A stretch of 64,000 nucleotides of DNA, taken from assembly GCA_000403315.2 (NCBI GenBank), contig KE159636.1:2517797-2581796 (forward strand), in the 5' to 3' direction. Positions within the stretch are counted from its first letter, which is position 1. Every line of letters starts with the position of its first letter. Below the pieces are notes generated by a model. It was not told the origin of the DNA. It worked only from the letters and a program-made list of their open reading frames with translations, and did not search any database. Below, one piece after another: positions 33,571-42,399 of the stretch. This DNA is from Lachnospiraceae bacterium A2. GTDB taxonomy: Bacteria > Bacillota > Clostridia > Lachnospirales > Lachnospiraceae. Made by a program: the position numbers and the translations under genes.

Positions 33571-33909
33571 TTTAAGGAAAATCACTTGACAATATAGGGA
33601 GGAAATGGAACTGGGGGAAGGGGATGATGCAGGGAAATGATTGGTAATAACAGGAAAATATGCAGGGAATGAAGGGAAGATGGAGAGATGAGCATCTTCC
33701 TTTTTCCTTGCCTTTTCTTCCTTTTCCTGCCCTGTTTATACATATGGATGGAAAGAGTATATTCCTCACTTAGAAAATTGCTTTGCAGCAGGGATGGGGG
33801 CAGGCAATAACCCTACATTTGGGGAATTAAAAAGCCCTGATGGATTGTACTGTCCAACAGAGCTTTTGAAATCATTTTGATATTTGGGAATCTGATGCCC
33901 CAGAGAATG
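33571..33909. other. Gap between the IS110 element and a minus-strand gene
   Basis: Purine-rich on the plus strand to about 33700, then pyrimidine-rich (CTTCCTTTTTCC..); no gene, repeat or clear terminator recognised. Confidence 0.3.
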
Positions 33910-34560
33910 CTATTTGATGGCTGCCCTTAGCACTTCTTCCTTGGTTTTGAAATTTTCAAGATTTGGAAGGAGAGCCACCATATCCACACAGCCAAAAGTT
34001 GGGAGGGCTGGTTCCCCAAATTCTTTGACAACATCCCTTAAATTTCCATCGCAGCCACTTTCCCTGATTGCAAAACAGCCTTGCTCCCCTAACCCATGGC
34101 TATGGGAGGAAAATGTCTGGGCAATGGCATTATACTTATATCCATGGCATCCAGAAGGTAGACTGCCCACTGCAAAATAGCAGCCTTCACAATCCCCTTT
34201 GGGAAGGATTTCCTGATAATCCATGATAGAAAAGTAAACATCAGCATCCCCAAGGGTTTCATCCACTTTTCCATAGGCGCCAGAGTGGAGGAGATAGGCT
34301 GCCCACTCCATGGCATTATAATTTTCCAGTGGAATTTCAATGCTGTTAAAATTTGAATATTCCAGATGGCGCTGCTTCAGGTATAAAGGGATAATATCTG
34401 GAATCTTCCCATACAGGCAGTTGTGTAAGGAAGAAAGAAGCCCTTTTAATTCTGCCTGTGGGATTTTCCCATTGAAAATGACAACATACAACTTGCCATC
34501 AGTCCCAAAATCAAACCTGTATTTCTGTGTTTTCATAAATTGGGTTACCTTGCCTGACAT
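33910..34560 (-). CDS. Hypothetical protein (216 aa)
   Basis: Minus strand; AAAGGAGG lies ~10 nt before the ATG at 34560. Soluble, alpha/beta by eye (FDFGTDGKLYVVIFNGKIPQAEL..., ADVYFSIMDYQEILPKGDCEGCYFAVGSLPSG), with several cysteines but no metal-site spacing. No family recognised. Convergent with the IS110 region and divergent from the XRE chimera; low-GC codon use similar to the neighbouring Rpn genes. Confidence 0.55.
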   Translation of the reverse strand: MSGKVTQFMKTQKYRFDFGTDGKLYVVIFNGKIPQAELKGLLSSLHNCLYGKIPDIIPLYLKQRHLEYSNFNSIEIPLENYNAMEWAAYLLHSGAYGKVDETLGDADVYFSIMDYQEILPKGDCEGCYFAVGSLPSGCHGYKYNAIAQTFSSHSHGLGEQGCFAIRESGCDGNLRDVVKEFGEPALPTFGCVDMVALLPNLENFKTKEEVLRAAIK

Positions 34561-34762
34561 AAAAAATCAGCCTCCTTTTCATTTGATATGCCAAGCATAT
34601 ACCATCCATGCCTTTGTCTTTTCTGGCAAAAATGCATTGGGCAGTAGGAATGGCTGTATCCATAAATGATAGCATATAGTTGAAATTTGTCAACAGGCCA
34701 ATTTTACATTTTATTTCCCTTGTTGATAGAATTTCACAATAAGAAGAAAGGTGGAAGGAAAG

Positions 34763-35287
34763 ATGAATGTGGAACTGTACCTGAAGGAGATGGGGCAGAG
34801 GATCATGGAGAGGAGGAAGAAACTGGGATTGACACAGGAGGCCTTGGCTGAGATGAGTGAGTTAACCACACAGTTTGTGTCCTATGCAGAAAGTGGGAAA
34901 AGGGGGATGAGGCCAGAGAACCTGATGAAAGTGGCTGCTGCATTAGGTGTTAGCACAGATTATTTACTTACTGGGGGCAGAACCAGAAAGGCAATAAAAG
35001 AAACGATCAGGATATGTAAGGATAAAAATGTATTAAAAGAGTATCTTGAAAGCAGGGAACAGGAGGTGCTGGATATGTTGATGGAGCTGTATGATCAGGC
35101 AGAAGTGATGAGCTCATATTTGGAGAGTGAGAGGTATGAGGCAGCACAAGAGGCTGAAAATGCAACAAAGATAGAAACAGCAAAGAGACTTCTAAGGATG
35201 GGGAAACTCTCCATTGAAGATGTTGCAGCAGGCTCTGGGCTTACAGTGAAGGAAGTAGAAGAACTGGCAGGCTTGCAAACTGTATAA
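34763..35287 (+). CDS. Chimeric XRE repressor with an Rpn-nuclease tail
   Basis: 174 aa from ATG 34763. Residues 1-72 are an XRE HTH domain (ERRKKLGLTQEALAEMSELTTQFVSYAESGKRG...AAALGVSTDYLLTG). From RTRKAIKETIRICKDKNVLKEYLESREQEVLDMLMELYDQ onward the protein is nearly identical to the C-terminal tail of the Rpn nuclease at 35695, at DNA level too (about 34980-35165 versus 36258-36443). Looks like a recombination product that joined a repressor to a nuclease tail. The last ~30 residues (KLSIEDVAAGSGLTVKEVEEL) are another short HTH-like helix pair. Confidence 0.75.
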   Translation: MNVELYLKEMGQRIMERRKKLGLTQEALAEMSELTTQFVSYAESGKRGMRPENLMKVAAALGVSTDYLLTGGRTRKAIKETIRICKDKNVLKEYLESREQEVLDMLMELYDQAEVMSSYLESERYEAAQEAENATKIETAKRLLRMGKLSIEDVAAGSGLTVKEVEELAGLQTV

Positions 35288-35321
35288 TAAAACTTTTAAT
35301 TTCATAATAATCTGGGATAAA

Positions 35322-35358
35322 AACAGGATTCACAGGGATGTGGTGTCCTGTTTTTTTG
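35322..35358 (+). terminator. Terminator of the XRE/Rpn chimera
   Basis: AACAGGA ... TCCTGTT with seven Ts; nearly the same hairpin sequence follows the Rpn gene at 36633. The rest of 35288-35694 shows no gene. Confidence 0.7.
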
Positions 35359-35694
35359 ATGGGAGGTTATAAAGAAAATCCCTAAATTCTGCAATATGTG
35401 TCAGAAATGTTCCTCCTGGCAAGGGGACGCCATTGAAAAGGGCAGGCTAAAGACCACTAGAAAAATGCTGGGAAGGGATGGGGAATGTTGGAACTTTTCC
35501 CCACCTTTATCTCCTCCCCTTTCTTTTTCATAACCCAACAGTCCATGTTACAATGTCTATATTGCCTTATGGGGGCAGCAATACATTACCCACATTACCC
35601 CATCCATGCAGCAGGCTGATTTTGAAATTGAAAATAAACATGATTCATGTTAATATTATATATAAGGAAGATATTTATACAGGAGGTGAGTGGT

Positions 35695-36576
35695 TTGGGA
35701 GAGGAAAAAGAGAAGAATGTTGATGGGATAGTAAAGCACACCTTGAAAGATAATGTCTTTACTTCATTATTCAAAGAAAAAAAGTATTTGATGCAGCTGT
35801 ATCAGGCTTTGCATCCAGAGGACAGGGATGTTACAGAAGATGACCTGCAAGATGTGACAGTCAGCAATGTCCTTGTAAATGACATTTATAATGATATAGG
35901 CTTCAGGGTAGGCTCAACTTTATTGATTTTGATAGAAAGCCAGTCCACATGGACTGTGAATATTATTTTCAGGGCATTGATGTATCTGGTGCAGACATAC
36001 AGGGAATATTTCAATGAAACCAGGCAGAACATATATAACAGTAAAAAACTAAGGATGCCAAAGCCAGAGGTTTATGTCATCTATACTGGAGACAGGAAGA
36101 CAAGGCCAGAACAGATTTCATTTGCAGAGGAATTTTTTGATGGGAAGGAAACCTGCCTGGATTTAAAAGTGAAAATGATATATGATGGTAAAGAGGGGGA
36201 TATCATCAGCCAGTATGTGGCATTCACAAAAGTGTGCAATGAGCAGGTGAAGGCTTATGGCAGGACAAGGAAGGCAATCAGAGCAACCATCAGGATATGT
36301 AAGGATAAAAATGTATTAAAAGAATATCTGGAAAGCAGAGAACAGGAGGTGCTGGACATGTTGATGGAGCTGTATGATCAGGAAGAAGTGATGAGGTCAT
36401 ATTTGGAAAGTGAGAGGTATGAGGCAGCACAAGAGGCTGAAAATACAACAAAGATACAGATGGCAAGGGAAATGATACATGGGAATGAGCCATTGGAGAA
36501 GATTATCAGGTATTCAGGGTTGTCCAGAGAGGCTGTATTGGAAATTCAGAAGGAAGAGTTGCAGATGGCAACATAA
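35695..36576 (+). CDS. Rpn-family recombination-promoting nuclease
   Basis: 293 aa from TTG 35695, 8 nt after AGGAGG (35681-35686); an ATG at 35647 has no ribosome site. PD-(D/E)XK core in NDIGFRVGSTLLILIESQSTWTVNIIFRALMYLVQTY, where D, then E and Q occupy the expected catalytic positions, followed by the strand PEVYVIYTGDRK. The C-terminal helical tail is shared with the chimera at 34763. Rpn proteins make DNA breaks and promote RecA-independent recombination; probably active. Confidence 0.8.
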   Translation: MGEEKEKNVDGIVKHTLKDNVFTSLFKEKKYLMQLYQALHPEDRDVTEDDLQDVTVSNVLVNDIYNDIGFRVGSTLLILIESQSTWTVNIIFRALMYLVQTYREYFNETRQNIYNSKKLRMPKPEVYVIYTGDRKTRPEQISFAEEFFDGKETCLDLKVKMIYDGKEGDIISQYVAFTKVCNEQVKAYGRTRKAIRATIRICKDKNVLKEYLESREQEVLDMLMELYDQEEVMRSYLESERYEAAQEAENTTKIQMAREMIHGNEPLEKIIRYSGLSREAVLEIQKEELQMAT

Positions 36577-36632
36577 TTTTGGGCAGGTTCCATTATCTAT
36601 ATTGCAAGGGTTCTTAAAAGAAGTATCAGAAA

Positions 36633-36670
36633 AGCAGGGTTCACAGTGATGTGGTGTCCTGCTTTTTTTG
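36633..36670 (+). terminator. Terminator of the Rpn gene
   Basis: AGCAGG ... CCTGCT followed by seven Ts; the loop GTTCACAGTGATGTGGTGT is close to that of 35322. Confidence 0.7.
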
Positions 36671-36750
36671 TGGATTTTTAAAGGGCAGGGCTGGTTTTTG
36701 CAGGGTTTATAGGGAGATTTCTTATGGTATGCTTATAGGGTAGTGATGAA

Positions 36751-37244
36751 ATGCAAGGATTAGACTGGGAAAAGGAGGAGGAATCTGTGGAGAAATATTA
36801 TTTTGAGAAAGAATGGAAGGAGGCTGTCTTATTAACCAAAGAAAACAAGCCAACAGTTTTGGTCCTGTATGGGGAGGAACTGGAAATTTGCTGCCCTAAA
36901 ACTGTCAGGGGGAATGTCAGTGAGTGTGGGACACCATGCCTTGTCCTGGAAAGTAAATATTCAAAGAATGGAAACTATGAGACAATGGCTTTCTCCTTAG
37001 ATACCCATACAGGGAGAATAAGGACTGGATCTGCATTAGCCCAATTATTATTGAAGATGCAGTTGAGTATTTCCTTGCCAACTACCACATGGAAGGACTG
37101 GTTGGTGAATGTATGGTTAGCAGGAAAATAGAAAGCAGGGAGGGGGCAGAGCCAGATTTCATATTAGGGGATGCCTATATTGAAGTCAATGTGCCAGATG
37201 CCATCCTGAATGCAGCAGGGGATGGCTGGTTGATTCCATGTTAG
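36751..37244 (+). pseudogene. SfsA-like nuclease gene, frameshifted and truncated
   Basis: The first frame (36751 on) gives KEAVLLTKENKPTVLVLYGEELEICCPKTVRGNVSECGTPCLVLESKYS...MAFSLDT, then leaves the family pattern. From the CCC at 37004-37006 the -1 frame continues PYRENKDWICISPIIIEDAVEYFLANYHM ... PDFILGDAYIEVN, matching the rest of Firmicutes SfsA-like proteins (K-x-W-I...LDF-x-G-D-x-Y-x-E-V). One lost C explains the break. The gene then stops early at 37242 after NAAGDGWLIPC, lacking the C-terminal ~80 residues of SfsA. Confidence 0.5.
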
Positions 37245-37368
37245 AGAGGGCATTAAGGACAATGGGTTTTATGAGTAAGGAGGGGGCGCATGGCAGAGGG
37301 ATATTACGTTTCAAAGAAATACCATCTCGTCTCCGAACTGGCGAAAAAGACGGCAAAGAGAATCTCAA

Positions 37369-39167
37369 ATAACTTCTCGGAATCTCAATAAATGAGGTAC
37401 CAACAGAAAATTGACAACTGAATATCGTGCAGAAAAAGAAATTTGCGAAAAATGGACATAAACATTGGACATAGCGGGTACTATGCCTTGAAAAATCTTT
37501 TGGAATGGCTTAATATATCATTATTAGGCGGCGAATCCTAATAATGATTGTTGAAATGCCTCAGTTGATGGCATTTCCCATGCATCAAGGTGTTGGAGCA
37601 TCATGATGCCGTAGAGGCGGCAGTACCACATCTTCGTAGAGCGGTGCCTGCCGCCTTCCAATTTATAGTCCTCTTTCTCACGCTTGTTGGAGCGTTCCAC
37701 GCAGGTCCTTCTGTCATATTCCTTTTTCCATGCTTTAGAATCCCTTGGCGGTATGTTAAATAACCTTGGATTATCATCTGTAAAAATGTGCACAGTCCTG
37801 CCGTATTTAGCTGGTGAACAGGGCTGTTCACAGAAGCAGCCACATTTCCGGTTTGATTTCGGGCACCGGTATTTTGCTCGGTATCTGGCAGCCTCGTATC
37901 CATCTTTATGCATACGTAAGCCCAGCTTACAGACTGGGACGCCATCGTCATCAATGGTGAAATCGTCCTTGTAAGTGAAATGCCCAGTATGTCCGGGATT
38001 CAAGTCGATAAAAGGCGAGATATTTTTCCGTTTGCAGTATTCATAGACAGCATAAGCATCGTGGGCAGAATCCAGAAGAAGTTTTTCGATGCGCAGCTGC
38101 GGAAGATATGCTTTCATGGTGAAAAAGGAATGGAGAAAAGAAAGCATGTCATGGCGGGAAGCGCGCTCTAAAATAGGAAAAACGGGAAGGTCACTGTGCG
38201 AATCGGAAGCCACATACATGTAGAGGTGGTAGCCAAAGAAATAGCAGTCCCGGTGGGAGTCCCACCCCCAGTTACAGTCTGGCTGGGAATAGCGGCGTTT
38301 ACAGTTACAGGAATAACAGCCACGCTCCCTGCAATCGCAGATCCGCTTTTTGCGCTGCTGTGCAGCGGTGCGGACAGGAGTTCCATCCCCGGCAAGAGCC
38401 AGATGGTCAGGGGAGATCAAGCCCTTATGAATGGAAAGATCTAGGAACTGCTGTTTATAAAGACGGAAAATGAGAGAGAACGGATTTTTCGGTTTTAAAT
38501 GGCAGCGTTCCAACAAAGGAAGAAGCTTAGAAGCGATGCTGGAAGAATCGCAGGGAGTCTTATCGCCTTTCTTTTTACCCTTAGGCGGCTTAATCTTGGG
38601 AAAACGGTCTTTTGGAGAGAGGTTATTGGAGTCATTTTGCCAAATACGGGAAAAGAAGTCATAAAAAGTGCCTACCCCAGGGGTATCGCCGGAAGAAAAA
38701 CCACTGAGGAGGGCATAAAGAGGAGTTTCTCTGAGCATACGGCACCAGAGAGTGATGGAAGTTACCTTCAATTTCAAAGCAAGCAGAAAGGAACGCAGCA
38801 TACAGGAAGGGAGCCGTGGAACAGGCCCAAAAACAGAATAGCATTCCTGCATTATGGAATCGGTCTGGGAAAGATCAAGAAACCAAAACTGTACGATATA
38901 ATCCCAAGTGCTTTTAGGAAGTACAAAGGGATCAGGATAAAATTTAAGGAAATTGGATACAAAAGTATCCTGATAGGCGGCATGTCCGCCAGGATTGAAA
39001 GGTAACAAAGAAATCGCCTCCAGTCGAAAGAAATAAAAGAAGATCAATAGGCAGTAACGCAAATTTTGAACGATTTGTCAAGTGCTTAGTGGAAAAAAGT
39101 GGGTGATTTTTTTGAGAGAGGGTCTGAAAGTCATATAAAATAAGGGCTGAAGATTCCGAGAAGTTAT
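37369..39167 (-). mobile_element. DDE insertion sequence (IS1182/IS4-like) with 17-bp ends and TCAA duplication
   Basis: Ends ATAACTTCTCGGAATCT and AGATTCCGAGAAGTTAT are perfect inverted repeats, flanked by TCAA at 37365-37368 and 39168-39171. Length 1799 bp, one minus-strand transposase. Removing it and one TCAA restores the LtrC-like frame. Confidence 0.9.
37524..39062 (-). CDS. DDE transposase of the 1.8-kb IS
   Basis: 512 aa on the minus strand. DDE residues visible: D in LALAGDGTPVRTAAQQRKK, D in KLLLDSAHDAYAVYEYC, E in RTCVERSNKREKEDYKLE. An insertion with many cysteines (CDCRERGCYSCNCKRRYSQPDC) and CPKSNRKCGCFCEQPC suggests zinc-binding sites. The layout resembles IS1182-like transposases; exact family is not certain. 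The start at 39062 is the longest option; a later M may be used. Confidence 0.8.
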   Translation of the reverse strand: MRYCLLIFFYFFRLEAISLLPFNPGGHAAYQDTFVSNFLKFYPDPFVLPKSTWDYIVQFWFLDLSQTDSIMQECYSVFGPVPRLPSCMLRSFLLALKLKVTSITLWCRMLRETPLYALLSGFSSGDTPGVGTFYDFFSRIWQNDSNNLSPKDRFPKIKPPKGKKKGDKTPCDSSSIASKLLPLLERCHLKPKNPFSLIFRLYKQQFLDLSIHKGLISPDHLALAGDGTPVRTAAQQRKKRICDCRERGCYSCNCKRRYSQPDCNWGWDSHRDCYFFGYHLYMYVASDSHSDLPVFPILERASRHDMLSFLHSFFTMKAYLPQLRIEKLLLDSAHDAYAVYEYCKRKNISPFIDLNPGHTGHFTYKDDFTIDDDGVPVCKLGLRMHKDGYEAARYRAKYRCPKSNRKCGCFCEQPCSPAKYGRTVHIFTDDNPRLFNIPPRDSKAWKKEYDRRTCVERSNKREKEDYKLEGGRHRSTKMWYCRLYGIMMLQHLDAWEMPSTEAFQQSLLGFAA

Positions 39168-40083
39168 TCAAGGAACGGGGAGGAATGGACGAAGTTCCTG
39201 GGTACGGCCGCAAGGCTGTATAAGTACCCGTTTAAGGACCAGATGCTGATTTATGCGCAACGTCCGAGGCTTAGGTATGTGTTTGACATTTCCGATGTAC
39301 ATAAGGCGAAATGGATTGGGCGTTACCCGTATTTGTGGAAACTGGAAGAAAAGCACAAAAATTCTGTCCTAATGCAACTGGAAAAGACATACGGGGATAC
39401 GGACGGCAGTCTGTCTTTTGAGGAAAGGCTCATAGAAATTGCAGGCAGGATTGCGCAGGATGCTTATGGGGAACATCTGCAGGATTTGATCTATGAGAAA
39501 GAAGGGAGTTTTCTGGAGGAGCTGGACGATTTGAACGTCGGGCTGCGTCTGAAGGAGACGCTTGCATCGACGATTGCCTTTATGCCTCTTTCACGCTGCG
39601 GCGTGGATATGGATGTGTGGCGCGGGGAATTGGATTTTCACTATATCAGTGAGTTTAATACGCCGAGGTCATTGTCTGTCATGGGGAATGCGGCAGCGGA
39701 TATATGCAAGCCTGTCCTTATGGAAATCAGCAGGACGGTTGCGCAGTCTGAACGAAAGCGGGAAAAGCACAATGCCCGGAATAAGGCAAAAGAAAGCGTG
39801 GGCGGAGGGCAGCATGGAGAGCGTGAAAATAAATCCGAAATAGGCCTTGCAAATGTGCCAGAAATGGACTACAATGCTTTAAAGCGTGAAAGCAAAGGGC
39901 AGACGTCAAAGGAAGACGGATATTCTGCCGGAAAAGATTTTTATAAGGAAAAGGAGGGCAGGGACTTAACACCTTGCTCTCTATTTTACTTTGAAAAATA
40001 TCAGAGATATAGGGAATCCAGTAAAAAAACGTTACTTATTATCCCTGCTTTAAGCAGAATAAAATTCATTTATGATTAGTCAG

Positions 40084-40135
40084 TTGATAACGAGTAAAGA
40101 AATAATTATAATAAATGATGACATACGGTGTCAGG
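40084..40135 (+). promoter_or_regulatory. Promoter and operator of the WYL regulator
   Basis: TTGATA (40084-40089), 17 bp, TATAAT (40107-40112); the dyad GACAT-ACG-GTGTC (40120-40132) covers the start point. The same dyad (GACAT-AGG-GTGTC) is at 41116-41128 before the GyrI-like gene. Confidence 0.65.
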
Positions 40136-40173
40136 TTTTTGGCGGTATTCTATTATCAAAGGAGGAGTTGGCA

Positions 40174-41070
40174 ATGCAGGAAAGCAGATTATTTAAGATT
40201 GTGTATCATTTACTTGATAAAGGACAAGCTACTGCTCCAGAATTAGCAGAAAAATTTGAAGTATCTGTAAGGACAATTTACAGAGATATTGACGCTTTGA
40301 GTGGTGCAGGTATTCCTGTTTATGCAGAAGCAGGGCGAAACGGCGGCATTCATTTAATGAATGACTTTGTTTTAGATAAAGCGGTGCTGTCTGAAGAAGA
40401 AAAGCAGGAAATTCTAACAGCCCTGCAAAGTGTCAATTCTACAAACAATATGGGCAGCAATCAAACACTGCAAAAGCTTTCTGCAATCTTTCATATTAGT
40501 TCGGAAAACTGGCTTGAAGTAGATTTTTCCAGATGGGGCAACAAGGGAACTGACAACGAGAAATTTGAATTGCTAAAATCAGCGATAATTCATCAAAATT
40601 GCGTAAAAATAACTTATGCAAATTCCTACGGAACAATTAGCGAAAGAATTGTTAGGCCGCTAAAAATGTCATATAAGTCTATGTCATGGTACTTAAAAGC
40701 ATATTGTACGGAAAAACAGGATTATCGTATTTTTAAGCTGACCCGTATCATAAATTTTGAAGTTCTCACGGAAGTTTTTTGCAAAAGCCCCTTTCCAGAA
40801 TTAGATGAAACATTGGGGCAATCCTACAAAACAATTATATTGCGTTTCCCGAAAAATATGTCATACCGTGTTTACGATGAATTTGACAAAACGATGGTAA
40901 GCAAAAAAGAAAATGGGGATTTAATCGTATCTGCCCAAATGCCAGAAGATGAATGGCTTATAGGGTATTTATTGTCATTTGGAACACAGGTAGATATTAT
41001 AGAGCCTGCATATCTGAAAGACATCGTGGCAGAACAGGCACAGAAAATCTATGAAAAATATACCTTGTGA
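40174..41070 (+). CDS. YafY-type HTH-WYL transcriptional regulator
   Basis: 298 aa; ATG 40174 is 8 nt after GGAGG, while a longer frame (from 40072) would read through the promoter. HTH_11 domain at residues 1-58 (RLFKIVYHLLDKGQATAPELAEKFEVSVRTIYRDIDALSGAGIPVYAEAGRNGG), then a WYL ligand domain (ITYANSYGTISERIVRPLKMSYKSMSWYLKAYC..DYRIFKLTRI) and a C-terminal WCX region. Senses an unknown small ligand. Shares an operator with the next operon. Confidence 0.9.
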   Translation: MQESRLFKIVYHLLDKGQATAPELAEKFEVSVRTIYRDIDALSGAGIPVYAEAGRNGGIHLMNDFVLDKAVLSEEEKQEILTALQSVNSTNNMGSNQTLQKLSAIFHISSENWLEVDFSRWGNKGTDNEKFELLKSAIIHQNCVKITYANSYGTISERIVRPLKMSYKSMSWYLKAYCTEKQDYRIFKLTRIINFEVLTEVFCKSPFPELDETLGQSYKTIILRFPKNMSYRVYDEFDKTMVSKKENGDLIVSAQMPEDEWLIGYLLSFGTQVDIIEPAYLKDIVAEQAQKIYEKYTL

Positions 41071-41113
41071 AACGGCCGGATGGACATAATGGGATGCCCT
41101 GAGGGTATAAAAC

Positions 41114-41147
41114 TTGACATAGGGTGTCAGCATAAGCGTGATATAAT
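41114..41147 (+). promoter_or_regulatory. WYL-regulated promoter region of the GyrI/ClbS/radical-SAM operon
   Basis: TTGACA (41114-41119) overlaps the dyad GACAT-AGG-GTGTC (41116-41128); TATAAT is at 41142-41147. The 22-bp gap is too long for an unassisted promoter, so activation by a bound regulator or a different -35 is likely. Confidence 0.5.
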
Positions 41148-41185
41148 TTACCTGTAAATTCTATTTGGGAAAGTGAGGGCTGAAA

Positions 41186-41809
41186 ATGAAACATGAATGG
41201 AAAAAGCATGAGAAAGAAATATATGGTGTAAAAGCAAAACCTTGCGTGCTTGATATTCCCGCTCAAAAATATATCATTCTTTCTGGCAGAGGAAATCCTA
41301 ATGATGAAATCTTTTCAGATAAAGTTGCCGCCCTGTTTTCGATGGCTTATAAAATTAAGATGGCATATAAAGCGTTTGCTCCAAAAAGCAACGAAATAAC
41401 AGATTATACCGTATATCCTTTAGAGGGAATGTGGAGTATGGCTTCTGAAAAAGAATATTTGGTAAAAGAAGAATTGCAGTACCGCATCATGATACGACAA
41501 CCAGATTTTATTTCCAGAAAAATGTTTGATAATGCGTTAGAGACAGTAAAGGTGAGAAAAAATATTCCGTATCTAACCGATATTTCTTTTGAAACAATCT
41601 GCGATGGCAGGTGCATCCAAATATTGCATAAAGGAGCGTTTGATGATGAGCCTGCGTCATTTGAGATTATGGACGGATATTGTATGGAACACGGATATAA
41701 GCGTATGGGAAAAGAACACCGTGAAATATATTTGAATAATGCTAACCGTACAGACAAAGCCAATTTAAAAACTATCTTGAGATATAAAGTTACAGATACA
41801 GAGAAATAG
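41186..41809 (+). CDS. GyrI-like small-molecule-binding protein
   Basis: 207 aa. N-terminus KHEWKKHEKEIYGVKAKPCVLDIPAQKYIILSGRGNPN and the later FETICDGRCIQILHKGAFDDEPASFEIMDGYCMEHGY...HREIYL are characteristic of GyrI-like (SOUL/BmrR-fold) domain proteins, which bind hydrophobic drugs or may hydrolyse toxic esters. First gene of a WYL-controlled operon with a ClbS-like protein, a pairing common in Firmicutes. Confidence 0.88.
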   Translation: MKHEWKKHEKEIYGVKAKPCVLDIPAQKYIILSGRGNPNDEIFSDKVAALFSMAYKIKMAYKAFAPKSNEITDYTVYPLEGMWSMASEKEYLVKEELQYRIMIRQPDFISRKMFDNALETVKVRKNIPYLTDISFETICDGRCIQILHKGAFDDEPASFEIMDGYCMEHGYKRMGKEHREIYLNNANRTDKANLKTILRYKVTDTEK

Positions 41810-41844
41810 CAACATAGTATGATAAAAACGAAAGGAAAATAAAT

Positions 41845-42381
41845 ATGGGCAGACCAACAACAAAAACAGATTTACTAACAGCCGCAGCCGCTAATTATGA
41901 AAAGTTAAACACTCTTGTTTCTGGATTGACAGAAAAAGAATTATCAACGCCTTTTGATTTTTCGGGTGATGAAAAAAAGAAAGAAGCTCACTGGAAAAGA
42001 GATAAAAATCTTCGTGATATTTTCATCCATCTCTATGAGTGGCATCAGCTTTTGTTAAACTGGGTGTATTCCAATCAGAACGGTGATAATAAACCGTTTC
42101 TTCCAGAACCGTATAATTGGAAAACCTATGGAGATATGAATGTGGAATTTTGGAAAAAGCATCAGTCTACATCATTAGAGGACGCAAAGAATATGTTCCA
42201 GAAATCCCATAACGAAGTAATAAAACTGGCAGAAATTTTTTCAAACGAGGAATTATTTTCGAAAGGCGTTTATAAATGGGTAGGCGGAAGCACTCTGGGT
42301 TCTTATTTTGTCAGCGTTACAGCAAGCCATTATGATTGGGCAATGAAAAAACTGAAAGCACATAGGAAAAATAGTGCCTAA
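41845..42381 (+). CDS. ClbS/DfsB-family four-helix-bundle protein
   Basis: 178 aa. GRPTTKTDLLTAAAANYEKLNTLVSGL, WKRDKNLRDIFIHLYEWHQLLLNWV and GGSTLGSYFVSVTASHYDWAMKKLKAH are the conserved segments of the ClbS/DfsB family (DinB-like fold). ClbS protects against colibactin; this homolog lies in the same operon as a GyrI-like protein. GAAAGGAAA sets the start. Function of this branch is unknown. Confidence 0.88.
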   Translation: MGRPTTKTDLLTAAAANYEKLNTLVSGLTEKELSTPFDFSGDEKKKEAHWKRDKNLRDIFIHLYEWHQLLLNWVYSNQNGDNKPFLPEPYNWKTYGDMNVEFWKKHQSTSLEDAKNMFQKSHNEVIKLAEIFSNEELFSKGVYKWVGGSTLGSYFVSVTASHYDWAMKKLKAHRKNSA

Positions 42382-42399
42382 ATGCAGGGAGGAGATACT

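Larger units (their letters stand above)
37290..40079 (+). pseudogene. LtrC-like conjugative-element gene split by an IS and internally deleted
   Basis: ATG 37290 follows AAGGAGG and encodes MAEGYYVSKKYHLVSELAKK..KRIS; after the IS (37369-39167) and one copy of TCAA the same frame resumes as RNGEEWTKFLGTAARLYKYPFKDQMLIYAQRP. The join is exact, so the IS entered an intact frame. Immediately after, RPRLRYVFDISDVHKAKWIGRYP follows, skipping the ~35 residues (ACAS..WNEKMN..GIALID) that LtrC-like proteins normally have here, consistent with a deletion between two RP codons. The tail (from about 39950) does not match the family and the protein is far shorter than the usual >1500 aa. Confidence 0.75.

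Noticed and set aside
37684..38444. Plus-strand ORFs across the 1.8-kb IS
   Set aside because: Antisense shadows of the minus-strand transposase.
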